The notes below the pieces were generated by a model. That model saw only the letters and a list, made by a program, of their open reading frames with translations. It had not been told where the DNA came from and searched no databases. Position numbers and translations under genes: made by a program. Positions 7,632 to 14,225 of a stretch of DNA of 14,225 bases are shown here, one piece after another (the stretch's first letter is position 1; each line of letters opens with the position of its first letter). Source of the stretch: Bacteroidota bacterium (lineage in GTDB: Bacteria > Bacteroidota > Bacteroidia > Bacteroidales > Prolixibacteraceae); assembly GCA_013203755.1 (NCBI GenBank), contig JABMPI010000261.1, positions 1 through 14,225 on the forward strand. Direction: 5' to 3'.

Positions 7632-7651
7632 AATACCGTATAGGGGTGGTT
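7632..7651. repeat. Degenerate copy of the rebuilt circle-junction palindrome (internal att-like site)
   Basis: AATACCGTATAGGGGTGGTT matches the 20-bp palindrome obtained by joining the element ends (AATACCCCCTAGGGGGTATT) at 14 of 20 positions, including the AATACC arm, the central TA and GGGG. It separates the cargo genes from the right-end ORF. Chance in a G-run context is possible. Confidence 0.3.
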
Positions 7652-7691
7652 TTTATATCGAGGTTAGTTTTTTTTTGGGAACTGATTAAAG

Positions 7692-8018
7692 TTAAAACAG
7701 TTCTTCATACTGGAGGCCAATACTAATAATTTCCGGATTAGAAATCTGATTTAATCTTGTTATCCTTCGTTCCATTTTAAAAAGGAGTCCATATACCTGT
7801 TGGGGTGTAAATTTATTAGTTCGTTGAGGTTTATAGTTGGAAGAATTGAGATAATCACTGATTTGAAGATATGTATAACCGTTATCTTTCATTGAACGAA
7901 TAATTTTATATTTCTCCATTTGTCGTTCAGATAAAGGTATCACCCAATAATGAGGAGAAGTTATTTCTACTATACAAGATAAATAAACATTATTATCAAG
8001 AGAGGGGAAATACCCCCT
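7692..8018 (-). pseudogene. Small helix-turn-helix protein at the right end of the element, start lost or altered
   Basis: The minus-strand frame ends at TAA 7692-7694. In the chromosome it is open back to ATG 8072, but those first residues are the glmS tail read out of frame plus the inverted repeat, so that start is an artefact of insertion. The element-encoded part reads NNVYLSCIVEITSPHYWVIPLSERQMEKYK, then a helical region ISDYLNSS-NYKPQRTNKFTPQQVYGLL-KMERR like the DNA-binding tail of serine recombinases (I-x-x-x-L-N … F-T-x-x-x-V-x-x-x-L). No in-frame ATG lies between the element end and QMEK; a GTG precedes IPLSERQ, and an out-of-frame ATG at about 7992 suggests a small indel removed the original start. 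I recall similar short ORFs beside Bacteroidota recombinases but cannot confirm this. The function is unknown. Confidence 0.5.
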
Positions 8019-8025
8019 ATCAACA
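8009..8025 (+). repeat. Right 17-bp terminal inverted repeat / candidate attR
   Basis: AATACCCCCTATCAACA, the exact reverse complement of 4030-4046. Its outer end touches the glmS stop codon (8026-8028). The candidate crossover TA is at 8018-8019. Confidence 0.85.
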
Positions 8026-9864
8026 TCATTCAACTGTAACCGATTTTGCCAAATTCCGGGGCTGGTCAACATCGCAACCTCTCAATAAAGCAATGTGGTA
8101 AGCCAACAATTGCAATGGAATTACTGCAAGTAATGGTGCAAATACTGGATGCGAATTTGGAATTTCAATACAATCGTTTGCCAATTCAATTAAACGTTTA
8201 TCCCCTTCGGTAACTATTGCAATAACATTTCCTTTTCGGGCTTTTACTTCCTGAATATTGCTTACAATCTTTTCGTAATACTCATCTCGCGGAGCAACAA
8301 CTATCACTGGCAAATTATCATCAACCAGTGCAATTGGCCCGTGTTTCATTTCGCCTGCGGCATAACCTTCGGCATGTATATAAGAGATCTCCTTTAGTTT
8401 TAAAGCTCCTTCCAAAGCCACCGGAAAAAGAATTCCACGCCCTAAATAGAGCGCATTTATTACATCTTTGTATTTTTCAGCAATCAATTTTATTTTTTCA
8501 TTATTTTGAAGAATTATTCGTCCTTTTTCAGGAATTGTAGAAAGTTCTTGTAACAGTGCCTGATATTCATCCAATTCTATTGTTTCTTTTGCCCTGGCCA
8601 GTTTTAGGGCAAACATGGTAAGCACTGTAACCTGCGCGGTAAAAGCTTTTGTAGAGGCAACACCAATTTCAAGTCCGGCATGAGTATAAACCCCAGCTTC
8701 TGTTTCGCGAGCCAAAGTTGAACCCACAACATTGCAAATTCCGATTACTGTTGCACCCTTTTCTTTAGCCAAATGAAGGGCAGCCAGTGTGTCTGCCGTT
8801 TCGCCACTTTGACTGATTAAAATTACCACATCGTTTTTGCCTAACACAGGCTTTCGATATCTGAATTCTGACGCATATTCCACTTCAACCGAAACTTGTG
8901 CATACTCCTCAATTAAATATTCCCCAATTAATGCAGCATGCCAGGAAGTCCCGCAACCAATAATTATAATCCGCTGAGCCTCCAGAACCTTTGGAAATAC
9001 ATTCAACAATCCTCCCAAAACTATTTCTGAATAATCTGATTTTAATCGTCCCCTAAAAGTTTCTTCAATAGTTTTTGGTTGTTCGTAGATTTCTTTCAGC
9101 ATAAAATGCTCGAATTCACCTTTATCCAATTTACCAACATCTAAATCCAAATTGCTTAATTTTAAAGAAACCGGATTGTTTCGCACATTTTTCAAAGTGA
9201 ATCCATCTTTCTGAATAATTGCAATATCTTCATCATTTAAATAAACAACCTGACTTGTAAACTCGGCTATTGGCGATGCATCACTGGCAATATAATATTC
9301 ACCGTTTCCAATTCCGATTACCAACGGACTACCTTTTCTGGCTGCAATAATTTTATTTTTTTCGTTTTTGCACAAAACCGCAATTCCATATGCACCTACA
9401 ACTTTCGAAAGAGCCAATTGAACCGCCGATTCAGCATTAATTTCACTATCCTGTTCATAAAAAAATTCTATCAAATTTGCCAACACTTCAGTGTCAGTTT
9501 CACTTTGAAAAACATAGCTTTGCTTAACTAAATCTTCTTTAAGACTTGAGTAATTTTCAATAATCCCGTTATGAACTACCGTAAAAATTCCGTTCATTGA
9601 ATTGTGAGGGTGCGCATTTTCATCGCTTGGTTCGCCGTGTGTTGCCCAGCGTGTATGACCAATTCCAATATTCCCACCATATTTCTGGCCCAATACAAAA
9701 TTCTCCAGTTCAGCTACTTTCCCTTTCTTTTTGAAAACGTCTAACGTTCCATTCAACAAAGCAATTCCCGACGAATCGTACCCTCGATACTCCAACCTTT
9801 TTAATCCGTTAATTAATATTGGGAAGGCATCTTTTTCTCCTAAATAACCAACAATTCCACACAT
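8026..9864 (-). CDS. glmS: Glutamine:fructose-6-phosphate aminotransferase (isomerizing), GlmS
   Basis: A 612-residue protein of full length that makes glucosamine-6-phosphate from fructose-6-phosphate and glutamine, the first step to UDP-GlcNAc for peptidoglycan and lipopolysaccharide; cytoplasmic. The N-terminal Ntn glutaminase domain starts MCGIVGYLG (nucleophile Cys2 after Met removal), with TRWATHG (71-77) and HNGIIEN (98-104). Two SIS isomerase domains follow, with GCGTS (303-307), SQSGETADT (351-359), VASTKAF (402-408) and the E-G-Y…KHGPIAL segment (499-513). The C-tail DQPRNLAKSVTVE is intact and carries the conserved Lys (607). The adjacent element therefore inserted without damaging the product, directly after the TGA. 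A promoter-like pair lies 54 bases upstream of the start. Confidence 0.98.
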   Translation of the reverse strand: MCGIVGYLGEKDAFPILINGLKRLEYRGYDSSGIALLNGTLDVFKKKGKVAELENFVLGQKYGGNIGIGHTRWATHGEPSDENAHPHNSMNGIFTVVHNGIIENYSSLKEDLVKQSYVFQSETDTEVLANLIEFFYEQDSEINAESAVQLALSKVVGAYGIAVLCKNEKNKIIAARKGSPLVIGIGNGEYYIASDASPIAEFTSQVVYLNDEDIAIIQKDGFTLKNVRNNPVSLKLSNLDLDVGKLDKGEFEHFMLKEIYEQPKTIEETFRGRLKSDYSEIVLGGLLNVFPKVLEAQRIIIIGCGTSWHAALIGEYLIEEYAQVSVEVEYASEFRYRKPVLGKNDVVILISQSGETADTLAALHLAKEKGATVIGICNVVGSTLARETEAGVYTHAGLEIGVASTKAFTAQVTVLTMFALKLARAKETIELDEYQALLQELSTIPEKGRIILQNNEKIKLIAEKYKDVINALYLGRGILFPVALEGALKLKEISYIHAEGYAAGEMKHGPIALVDDNLPVIVVAPRDEYYEKIVSNIQEVKARKGNVIAIVTEGDKRLIELANDCIEIPNSHPVFAPLLAVIPLQLLAYHIALLRGCDVDQPRNLAKSVTVE

Positions 9865-9917
9865 CCAATTGTGTTTAAGTTTAGTACTTAATGTCTTATA
9901 AAATCTCTTTGTAATTG

Positions 9918-9946
9918 CAAATAAAGAAAATTCTTAAAGTTGACAA
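9918..9946 (-). promoter_or_regulatory. Possible glmS promoter
   Basis: On the minus strand TTG (9944-9946) lies 18 bases before TTTATTTG (9918-9925), one mismatch from the Bacteroidota TAnnTTTG box. This would give a leader of about 50 bases before glmS. No ribozyme-like or riboswitch fold was recognised there. Confidence 0.3.
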
Positions 9947-9999
9947 TCCCCGTGGCAGTGCCAAGAGATATTACGCCAACTTTATTTCATCACAAAAGC

Positions 10000-10016
10000 T
10001 GAAAATCGAATTTTCA
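10000..10016. repeat. Short hairpin in the glmS-DUF4954 gap
   Basis: TGAAAAT-CGA-ATTTTCA, a 7-bp stem with a 3-base loop. No T-run follows, so it is not an obvious terminator. It is one of three dyads in a 257-base gap. Confidence 0.5.
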
Positions 10017-10056
10017 TTATTTCACCCCTCTTTCAACCTGCAATTGCCGGTTGACA

Positions 10057-10079
10057 TCTCCCCTGAAATTCAGGGGAGA
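10057..10079. repeat. Strong GC-rich hairpin (REP-like) in the glmS-DUF4954 gap
   Basis: TCTCCCCTGAA (10057-10067) is the exact reverse complement of TTCAGGGGAGA (10069-10079), giving a stem of ten or more pairs around a tiny loop in otherwise AT-rich DNA. No T-run follows on either strand. It may be a REP-type palindrome or an mRNA 3' end stabiliser for the DUF4954 transcript. Confidence 0.6.
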
Positions 10080-10089
10080 GTATATGGAA

Positions 10090-10120
10090 CCCCGAGGAAA
10101 AGCCTCGAGGAATTCTTTTT
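10090..10120. terminator. Hairpin just downstream of the DUF4954 gene
   Basis: CCCCGAGG (10090-10097) pairs with CCTCGAGG (10103-10110) with one mismatch and an AAAAG loop. A five-T run follows on the plus strand, while on the minus strand, the direction of the adjacent gene, the T-run is poor. Thus it is a weak or wrong-way terminator, and transcription of the DUF4954 gene may run on toward glmS. Confidence 0.35.
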
Positions 10121-10121
10121 A

Positions 10122-12167
10122 TTAAATTTTAGAAACTCCTTCCGACAAAGTTTGTTGAAACTCATTTAGTAAATGATTCATCCGGCTAATCATTTTATTG
10201 CCCAAAGCCTCCTTTTTCTCCATATGATTTTTAATCGCTTTAACCGTAGAATTTCTTTCAAATTCGCCCCGAACCTGAACAAAATCCTCTTCACGCGCTC
10301 CATTTTGTCCATCCACACCGAAACCAGTCATTTTTACCATCGAAAATTCTTTTTTCGCATCTTCATACAAATATTTATCCATGGTTAAAACACTCTCTTT
10401 CCACTTTTTAATAATTGTAATTACATCCGAAAATGTAAATTCATCAACACCCTTTCCATAAAACTCCTTTAATGCATCAACAGCCCATGTCCACTCAAAA
10501 TTATAATAATTTTTATGCAGATTTGTCAATGCCGAGTTTACCTCTTCCAAAGATGCTATTTCGCCTTTTTCAATTGCATTCAGAAGTTGGTCAAGAGCTT
10601 CATACGGACAAATTATACCCGACAAATCAACCCAATATCCTTTCCCAAAAGTAGTATCAGGATTAAGCTGATTTGTTAATTCATCATTAGTTAAAAAAGT
10701 ACGTTCCTGAAGTCGTGTAATTATTGAATTCCCAAGAAATTTCCATATAGCCATTTCGTATAATTCGATACCGCGATCCAAAGCACGCTTTTCAATTTTC
10801 ATTTTATCGTAACTATAATCATTTGCTTGCTCACCGGAAGTTTTTCGAATAGTAAGTAGTTTATTTCTACCAGTAATCATTTTATGAACGGTGTAGGGAC
10901 TTAACAAATTAAAATTTATCAGGTCAAGCAAATTCGAATCTGTTCTATTATCCCTTTTGGGCCACTTTTGAGTATCGCGAATGGTTCCAATACTTTTCAA
11001 ATTAATCCCCGGAACTAAAATACTTTCATCGTTACTTTCAATTAAATACGAAAAGGGGAAATCAGTAGTATCGCAATGTTTGTAGTGGCGACCCATTACC
11101 AATGAAAAAGCCCCAATTCGTGATGGCCAAAGCAAATACGAATCGCTGGTAGTTTTGCTGCCACGTTCCATAATCCCCTGATGAATTGGCCCCAATTTGT
11201 ACAAATGATTACTTTGATTTGAACCACTTCCTGCATTCAGAAATGAAAACATTCCGGCTATAAGTAGAGTAGATTTATGATGAGTTACCGTGTAAGGTCC
11301 TGCAAAAATGGAGCAAGCTTCGCCATGAAACCCCTGACAGTTAGCAAAAAACAAAGAATTTTCAGCGGAATAATGCTTGCCCAGATTACACCCCTGCCCG
11401 ATAAAACATTTCGAAACCAAAGTAGCATCTGTTATTCTCGTACCGGAACTGACAATAAAATCTTCCATTATCACACCTTCGCCGATAATAACAGGTGCTT
11501 CGTAATTACTATTTATGCTGCCATTTTTGAGTTTCTTTGCACCATCTATAATTGTCGCTGGTCCTGCTTTTACATTCAAAATGGTATTGCAATTCAATAT
11601 TCTTGAATTTGCCCCTATTACTCCCCTATTGCTTTTCACAAAATTAGCATACTCCAAAACCATATTAATTAACCTCTTAATCAAGTCCGGTCTATGTCGG
11701 TACAAACTCATCATGTACGCAACATGAGTCGATAGATAATCGTAAATAGGTATTTCACGACCTCCTCCCTCATTTATGGCTTCCACTATTACGCCGTTTC
11801 CAAAGGTAGTTTCACCATCAACCGCTAAAGTTGTAATATTATGAATAACAACACCTTCCTCGATTTTATAATTAGCTATGTAACTTCTAACATTATGAAT
11901 TAGTGCATTTCTACCAACCTCACAATTGTGCAGCCAGGCATTGTATATTCCTGTTTTAAAGGTAATTCCCCCTACCAATTCTACCGAGCCTTGAAAACTG
12001 TTTAATATAATATGTCCGCTGAATTTGCAATTTTCAATGTTAGAAGCAACAAAATCAGATGAGACTTCAATAAGATTCCAATCGGGAGACGAACATCCTT
12101 GATATACCAATTGCCCAATTTCTTCATCGAATAGATTCCGATATACTTGATTTTTTGTTGGAGACAT
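10122..12167 (-). CDS. DUF4954 family protein with beta-helix-like (hexapeptide-type) repeats
   Basis: A 681-residue protein recognised as the Bacteroidota DUF4954 family. Residues about 35-130 and 180-300 show short repeating I/V-G-x-G-x-x-I units (for example GNGVIVEA, VIIGEGVIMEDF and CFIGQGCNLG), typical of left-handed beta-helix nucleotidyl/acyl-transferase folds. Residues 270-370 hold dense conserved blocks (FFANCQGFHGEACSIFAGPY, THHKSTLLIAGMFSF, GRHYKHCDTTDFPFSYL). About 410-681 is mainly helical. There is no signal peptide. The fold and the conserved polar patches suggest an enzyme acting on a nucleotide- or sugar-linked substrate, but the reaction is not known and glmS next door does not prove a link. 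ATG 12167 fits a promoter about 26-50 bases upstream. Confidence 0.75.
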   Translation of the reverse strand: MSPTKNQVYRNLFDEEIGQLVYQGCSSPDWNLIEVSSDFVASNIENCKFSGHIILNSFQGSVELVGGITFKTGIYNAWLHNCEVGRNALIHNVRSYIANYKIEEGVVIHNITTLAVDGETTFGNGVIVEAINEGGGREIPIYDYLSTHVAYMMSLYRHRPDLIKRLINMVLEYANFVKSNRGVIGANSRILNCNTILNVKAGPATIIDGAKKLKNGSINSNYEAPVIIGEGVIMEDFIVSSGTRITDATLVSKCFIGQGCNLGKHYSAENSLFFANCQGFHGEACSIFAGPYTVTHHKSTLLIAGMFSFLNAGSGSNQSNHLYKLGPIHQGIMERGSKTTSDSYLLWPSRIGAFSLVMGRHYKHCDTTDFPFSYLIESNDESILVPGINLKSIGTIRDTQKWPKRDNRTDSNLLDLINFNLLSPYTVHKMITGRNKLLTIRKTSGEQANDYSYDKMKIEKRALDRGIELYEMAIWKFLGNSIITRLQERTFLTNDELTNQLNPDTTFGKGYWVDLSGIICPYEALDQLLNAIEKGEIASLEEVNSALTNLHKNYYNFEWTWAVDALKEFYGKGVDEFTFSDVITIIKKWKESVLTMDKYLYEDAKKEFSMVKMTGFGVDGQNGAREEDFVQVRGEFERNSTVKAIKNHMEKKEALGNKMISRMNHLLNEFQQTLSEGVSKI

Positions 12168-12192
12168 ATTCTTATTTATTTATATTGAAATT

Positions 12193-12221
12193 CAAAACTA
12201 CTGTAAATTCTTGAATTCAAA
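12193..12221 (-). promoter_or_regulatory. Promoter of the DUF4954 gene
   Basis: On the minus strand TTTG (12218-12221) is followed after 17 bases by TAGTTTTG (12193-12200), an exact match to the Bacteroidota TTTG…TAnnTTTG pattern with near-usual spacing. It would start transcription about 19 bases before the ATG. A second TAnnTTTG match (12218-12225) overlaps the -33 box. Confidence 0.5.
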
Positions 12222-12355
12222 TATAAAATACCTAACAACATACTCACTATTGATGCAAGCAACATATCATTAATTTTATATCTATCTATTACAATGAATT
12301 TTATAAATTAATAATGCACTACAAAATATTACAAATACATAAACAAAACCTTATA

Positions 12356-13342
12356 TTAAAGTTGAAAGAGATAACTAGCAAGACGAATATTGGTAGATAA
12401 CCTTAGCTTTTTGCGCAACCTAACACGAGCAATTTCTACACTTTTGGGGGTAATATCAAGAAGTCCTGAAACCTCTTTACTTGAAAGCCCTAAACGGAGA
12501 TAAGCGCACAATTTTTTATCTCTTATTGAAATAGATGGGTGCTTCACCTGAAGTTTATTTAAAAAACCAGGATGCAGTTTTTCTACCTGATTCTCAATCA
12601 TTGTCCAGTCTATTGAAAGAGTAGATTTCGTTTCCAACAATTCAGTTAATTCTGAAATCTTCTCCTTTGTATTTTTCAAATTTTTAGAATAAACTTCTTT
12701 TAATTGATTGGAGACCATTTTTAATAGCTCATTCTTTTGCGATAATTGTAACAAAAACGAAACCAGTTCCCTGTCTTTTAAATTAAGCTCGGTTTGTAAT
12801 CGTTGTTTAGAGCGATCTTCAAATATCTTAACCGCTTCCATTTCATGAATATGTCCCATCGCCCTTTTCAAACGGGTAATATCCTGAATTGACGCCCTTA
12901 TCCCCAGATACTTTCCTTGCTTATTATAAACTCCACGCACATTCAAAATACACCAGCGCAATTGTTTGGTACGTGTTAAAATTCGAAATTCAAGCGATTG
13001 ATTAACCAACATCTGATCAAGAGAATTGGTAATAAAATTGTTATATTTTTTTACATCTGGCTCGTAAACTAACAAGTGGGAAATACTTTCAGCAGACAAA
13101 ATTTGATTGGCAGTAAATCCGGTTAAATCGAAACAGGAAGGCGAACAATATTTTATTTCTCCTTTGGGTTCGAACCAGAGTTCCCATCCAAAAGTAAAAT
13201 CTGCAATTAATTGATAGAACTGTCGTTTTTCACTTTCTTCCTTTAATTGGTCTTTAAAATCTTCCAATTCAAATTTAATATCCGAAAGTTGGGATTCGAG
13301 AGTTTTAATGTGATTTTGATTCGTATCGTCAGAATTTTTCAA
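12356..13342 (-). CDS. PAS domain-LuxR-type HTH transcriptional regulator
   Basis: A 328-residue soluble protein. An N-terminal coiled coil (about 8-40) leads into a PAS domain (about 42-157, with the F/C-x-x-L-T-G-F-x-x-x-Q-I core at 71-81 and a PAC-like GIRASIQDITRLKRA end). A long charged helix (about 160-240, including LNLKDRELVSFLLQLSQKNELL) probably forms a dimer stalk. A LuxR/GerE-type helix-turn-helix lies at about 270-328 (DKKLCAYLRLGLSSKEVSGLLDITPKSVEIARVRLRKKL). It should sense a cytoplasmic ligand or redox state via PAS and bind DNA as a dimer; ligand and targets are unknown. It has no receiver domain, so it is not a classical response regulator. It is flanked by 188- and 161-base gaps and looks monocistronic. 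Confidence 0.85.
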   Translation of the reverse strand: MKNSDDTNQNHIKTLESQLSDIKFELEDFKDQLKEESEKRQFYQLIADFTFGWELWFEPKGEIKYCSPSCFDLTGFTANQILSAESISHLLVYEPDVKKYNNFITNSLDQMLVNQSLEFRILTRTKQLRWCILNVRGVYNKQGKYLGIRASIQDITRLKRAMGHIHEMEAVKIFEDRSKQRLQTELNLKDRELVSFLLQLSQKNELLKMVSNQLKEVYSKNLKNTKEKISELTELLETKSTLSIDWTMIENQVEKLHPGFLNKLQVKHPSISIRDKKLCAYLRLGLSSKEVSGLLDITPKSVEIARVRLRKKLRLSTNIRLASYLFQL

Positions 13343-13503
13343 AATATTCTACTTGAAGTTATCTTCCAATTTTAAGAAACTTCTTGCACAAAACCTAACA
13401 GCCATATAAATATTGAATTTGAAATCACTCAGAAATACTAAAAATAAAGAATAATTAAATATAAAAGTGAATAATCATTACTTAACAACTACAAATAATT
13501 ATT

Positions 13504-14225
13504 CTACTCCACACTCAATCCCGTCACCAACGTTTTCTTTTGAAGTGAAAACCAACTTAACCCAATAATCCAAACAAATCCGTTAATAAGAATTAGCGCT
13601 ACAACCAAAGCAACGGTACTAAATGAAGCATCGGAATTGGAGGAAAGAAATGCGGGAATGGTTGCTACCACAGCGGTAATAAATCCGATTAAAACTCCTG
13701 CGAATAATAACAGCAAATATTCTTTTACCAAAGTTTGAAAAATAGATTGAGTCGAAAATCCAACTGCCTGCATTACTGCAATTTCGCGCCGGCGTTCTAA
13801 AATAGTTCGGGCTAGAATTACTGCCAATCCAATTGTTCCAAGAATTAAACCCAGCGCCCCAAGTGCAAGAAAAATAGAAAGATATGTATTTGTGACTGAA
13901 TAAAATTCAACCAACCGCTTTGCCGTTGATTCCATTTCCCAGCCGTAATCTCTGAATACAGATTGTAATTCTTCGCCAATTTGTGTTTCACTTTCAGGAT
14001 TTCCGTCAATTAAAAACAGGTTTGTTCCGCTACTTGTCGGGTAATTTTCAAGAAAATGTTTGTTTGAAATAATTACGTATCCCTGAAAAATTGAAGGAGT
14101 TGTTCCGGCAATTAATTTTAATCGCAGTGTGTCGCCCAATTCATTTTGGTACATCAGAATATCTCCAACCTTCATTCCCAGCCCGTACTGAATAACAGTT
14201 TGGTCGGCAATGGCAGGAATAGTCC
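13504..14225 (-). CDS. FtsX/MacB-type ABC transporter permease, C-terminal part (5' end outside window)
   Basis: The frame is open to the window edge: before the Met at 14175 it reads TIPAIADQTVIQYGLG, so that Met is internal. The visible part has a periplasmic domain (G-x-K-V-G-D-I motif and about 80 residues after it) and then, counted from that Met, three membrane spans at about 98-122, 152-177 and 186-209. Between spans one and two is the cytoplasmic coupling segment RTILERRREIAVMQAVGFS, the signature of FtsX-like permeases that contact the ATPase. Such proteins act in lipoprotein, peptide or macrolide export, or mechanotransmission. Which one cannot be told without the N-terminus and the ATPase gene, which are outside the window. 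It ends VTGLSVE-TAG, with no clear terminator seen after it. Confidence 0.85.
   Translation of the reverse strand, partial: TIPAIADQTVIQYGLGMKVGDILMYQNELGDTLRLKLIAGTTPSIFQGYVIISNKHFLENYPTSSGTNLFLIDGNPESETQIGEELQSVFRDYGWEMESTAKRLVEFYSVTNTYLSIFLALGALGLILGTIGLAVILARTILERRREIAVMQAVGFSTQSIFQTLVKEYLLLLFAGVLIGFITAVVATIPAFLSSNSDASFSTVALVVALILINGFVWIIGLSWFSLQKKTLVTGLSVE

Larger units (their letters stand above)
4030..8025. mobile_element. Inverted-repeat-bounded ~4.0-kb insertion carrying AbiH and DUF4238 genes
   Basis: A perfect 17-bp inverted repeat, TGTTGATAGGGGGTATT at 4030-4046 and its complement at 8009-8025, bounds a block that separates two minus-strand housekeeping genes. The right repeat begins at the base next to the glmS stop codon. 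Inside are recombinase remnants at both ends and three cargo genes on the plus strand, two of AbiH type. No target-site duplication is seen (left flank ctcag, right flank tcatt). Splicing the ends at TA 4036-4037 and TA 8018-8019 gives two perfect palindromes, as expected for hybrid att sites of a site-specific recombinase. A terminal-inverted-repeat transposon is the other option. That this is a mobile element is a strong inference; its mechanism is not settled. Confidence 0.75.

Noticed and set aside
4045..8018. A full recombinase gene rebuilt across the circle junction from the left and right end ORFs
   Set aside because: Reading through the rebuilt junction, the left ORF stops (TAA) before it, the right ORF is in a different frame, and neither side encodes the D-R-L-G-R part of the catalytic domain.
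4030..8025. Tn7-like transposon, because the ends are TGT…ACA and the site is next to glmS
   Set aside because: No tnsA/B/C/D/E genes are present, insertion is 0 bases rather than about 25 bases past the stop, and there is no 5-bp target duplication (ctcag versus tcatt).
7692..8072. Taking ATG 8072 as a genuine start of the right-end ORF
   Set aside because: The first residues are glmS codons read in another frame plus the inverted repeat; the fusion is made by the insertion.
9915..10169. 84-codon plus-strand ORF between glmS and the DUF4954 gene
   Set aside because: It runs through three hairpins, has no recognisable protein features and overlaps the 3' end of the DUF4954 gene.
1..14225. 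CRISPR arrays, tRNA or rRNA genes
   Set aside because: No regularly spaced repeats and no cloverleaf or rRNA-like sequence were recognised by eye on either strand.

Overview
The window looks like a chromosomal segment from an AT-rich member of the Bacteroidota, probably near the Marinilabiliales/Prolixibacteraceae. The grounds are promoters of the TTTG…TAnnTTTG type, weak Shine-Dalgarno signals, a DUF4954 protein and a PAS-LuxR regulator. This placement is inferred from the proteins' character, not from a search.

Left flank (1-3935): the 3' end of an SMP-30/gluconolactonase-like beta-propeller gene; a small double-CDGSH iron-sulfur protein; convergent to it, a flavin reductase-rubredoxin fusion (high-molecular-weight rubredoxin type), the two separated by a bidirectional terminator; an NtrC-type sigma-54-dependent response regulator; and fabD on the minus strand with a clear TAnnTTTG promoter.

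Centre (4030-8025): a compact ~4.0-kb insertion lies between glmS and fabD. It is bounded by a perfect 17-bp inverted repeat (TGT…ACA), and its right end abuts the glmS stop codon exactly. It carries a 58-codon N-terminal fragment of a serine recombinase at the left end, an intact AbiH-family gene, a second tandem AbiH copy broken by two in-frame stops, a DUF4238 gene, and at the right end a small helix-turn-helix ORF that is now fused out of frame to the glmS tail. Joining the two ends at the TA dinucleotides (4036-4037 and 8018-8019) rebuilds two perfect palindromes: TGTTGATATCAACA (a candidate empty chromosomal site) and AATACCCCCTAGGGGGTATT (a candidate circle junction). The simplest reading is a small integrated, partly decayed anti-phage cargo element inserted in the glmS-fabD gap. 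The mechanism and the defence function are inferred.

Right flank (8026-14225), all on the minus strand: glmS (hexosamine synthesis), a gap rich in hairpins, a 681-aa DUF4954 protein with a beta-helix-like repeat region, a PAS-LuxR transcription factor with coiled coils, and the C-terminal part of an FtsX/MacB-type ABC transporter permease cut by the window edge.

The flanking genes are housekeeping or regulatory and show no operon link to the insertion. The inserted genes visibly use more A/T-rich codons than their neighbours, which fits horizontal acquisition.
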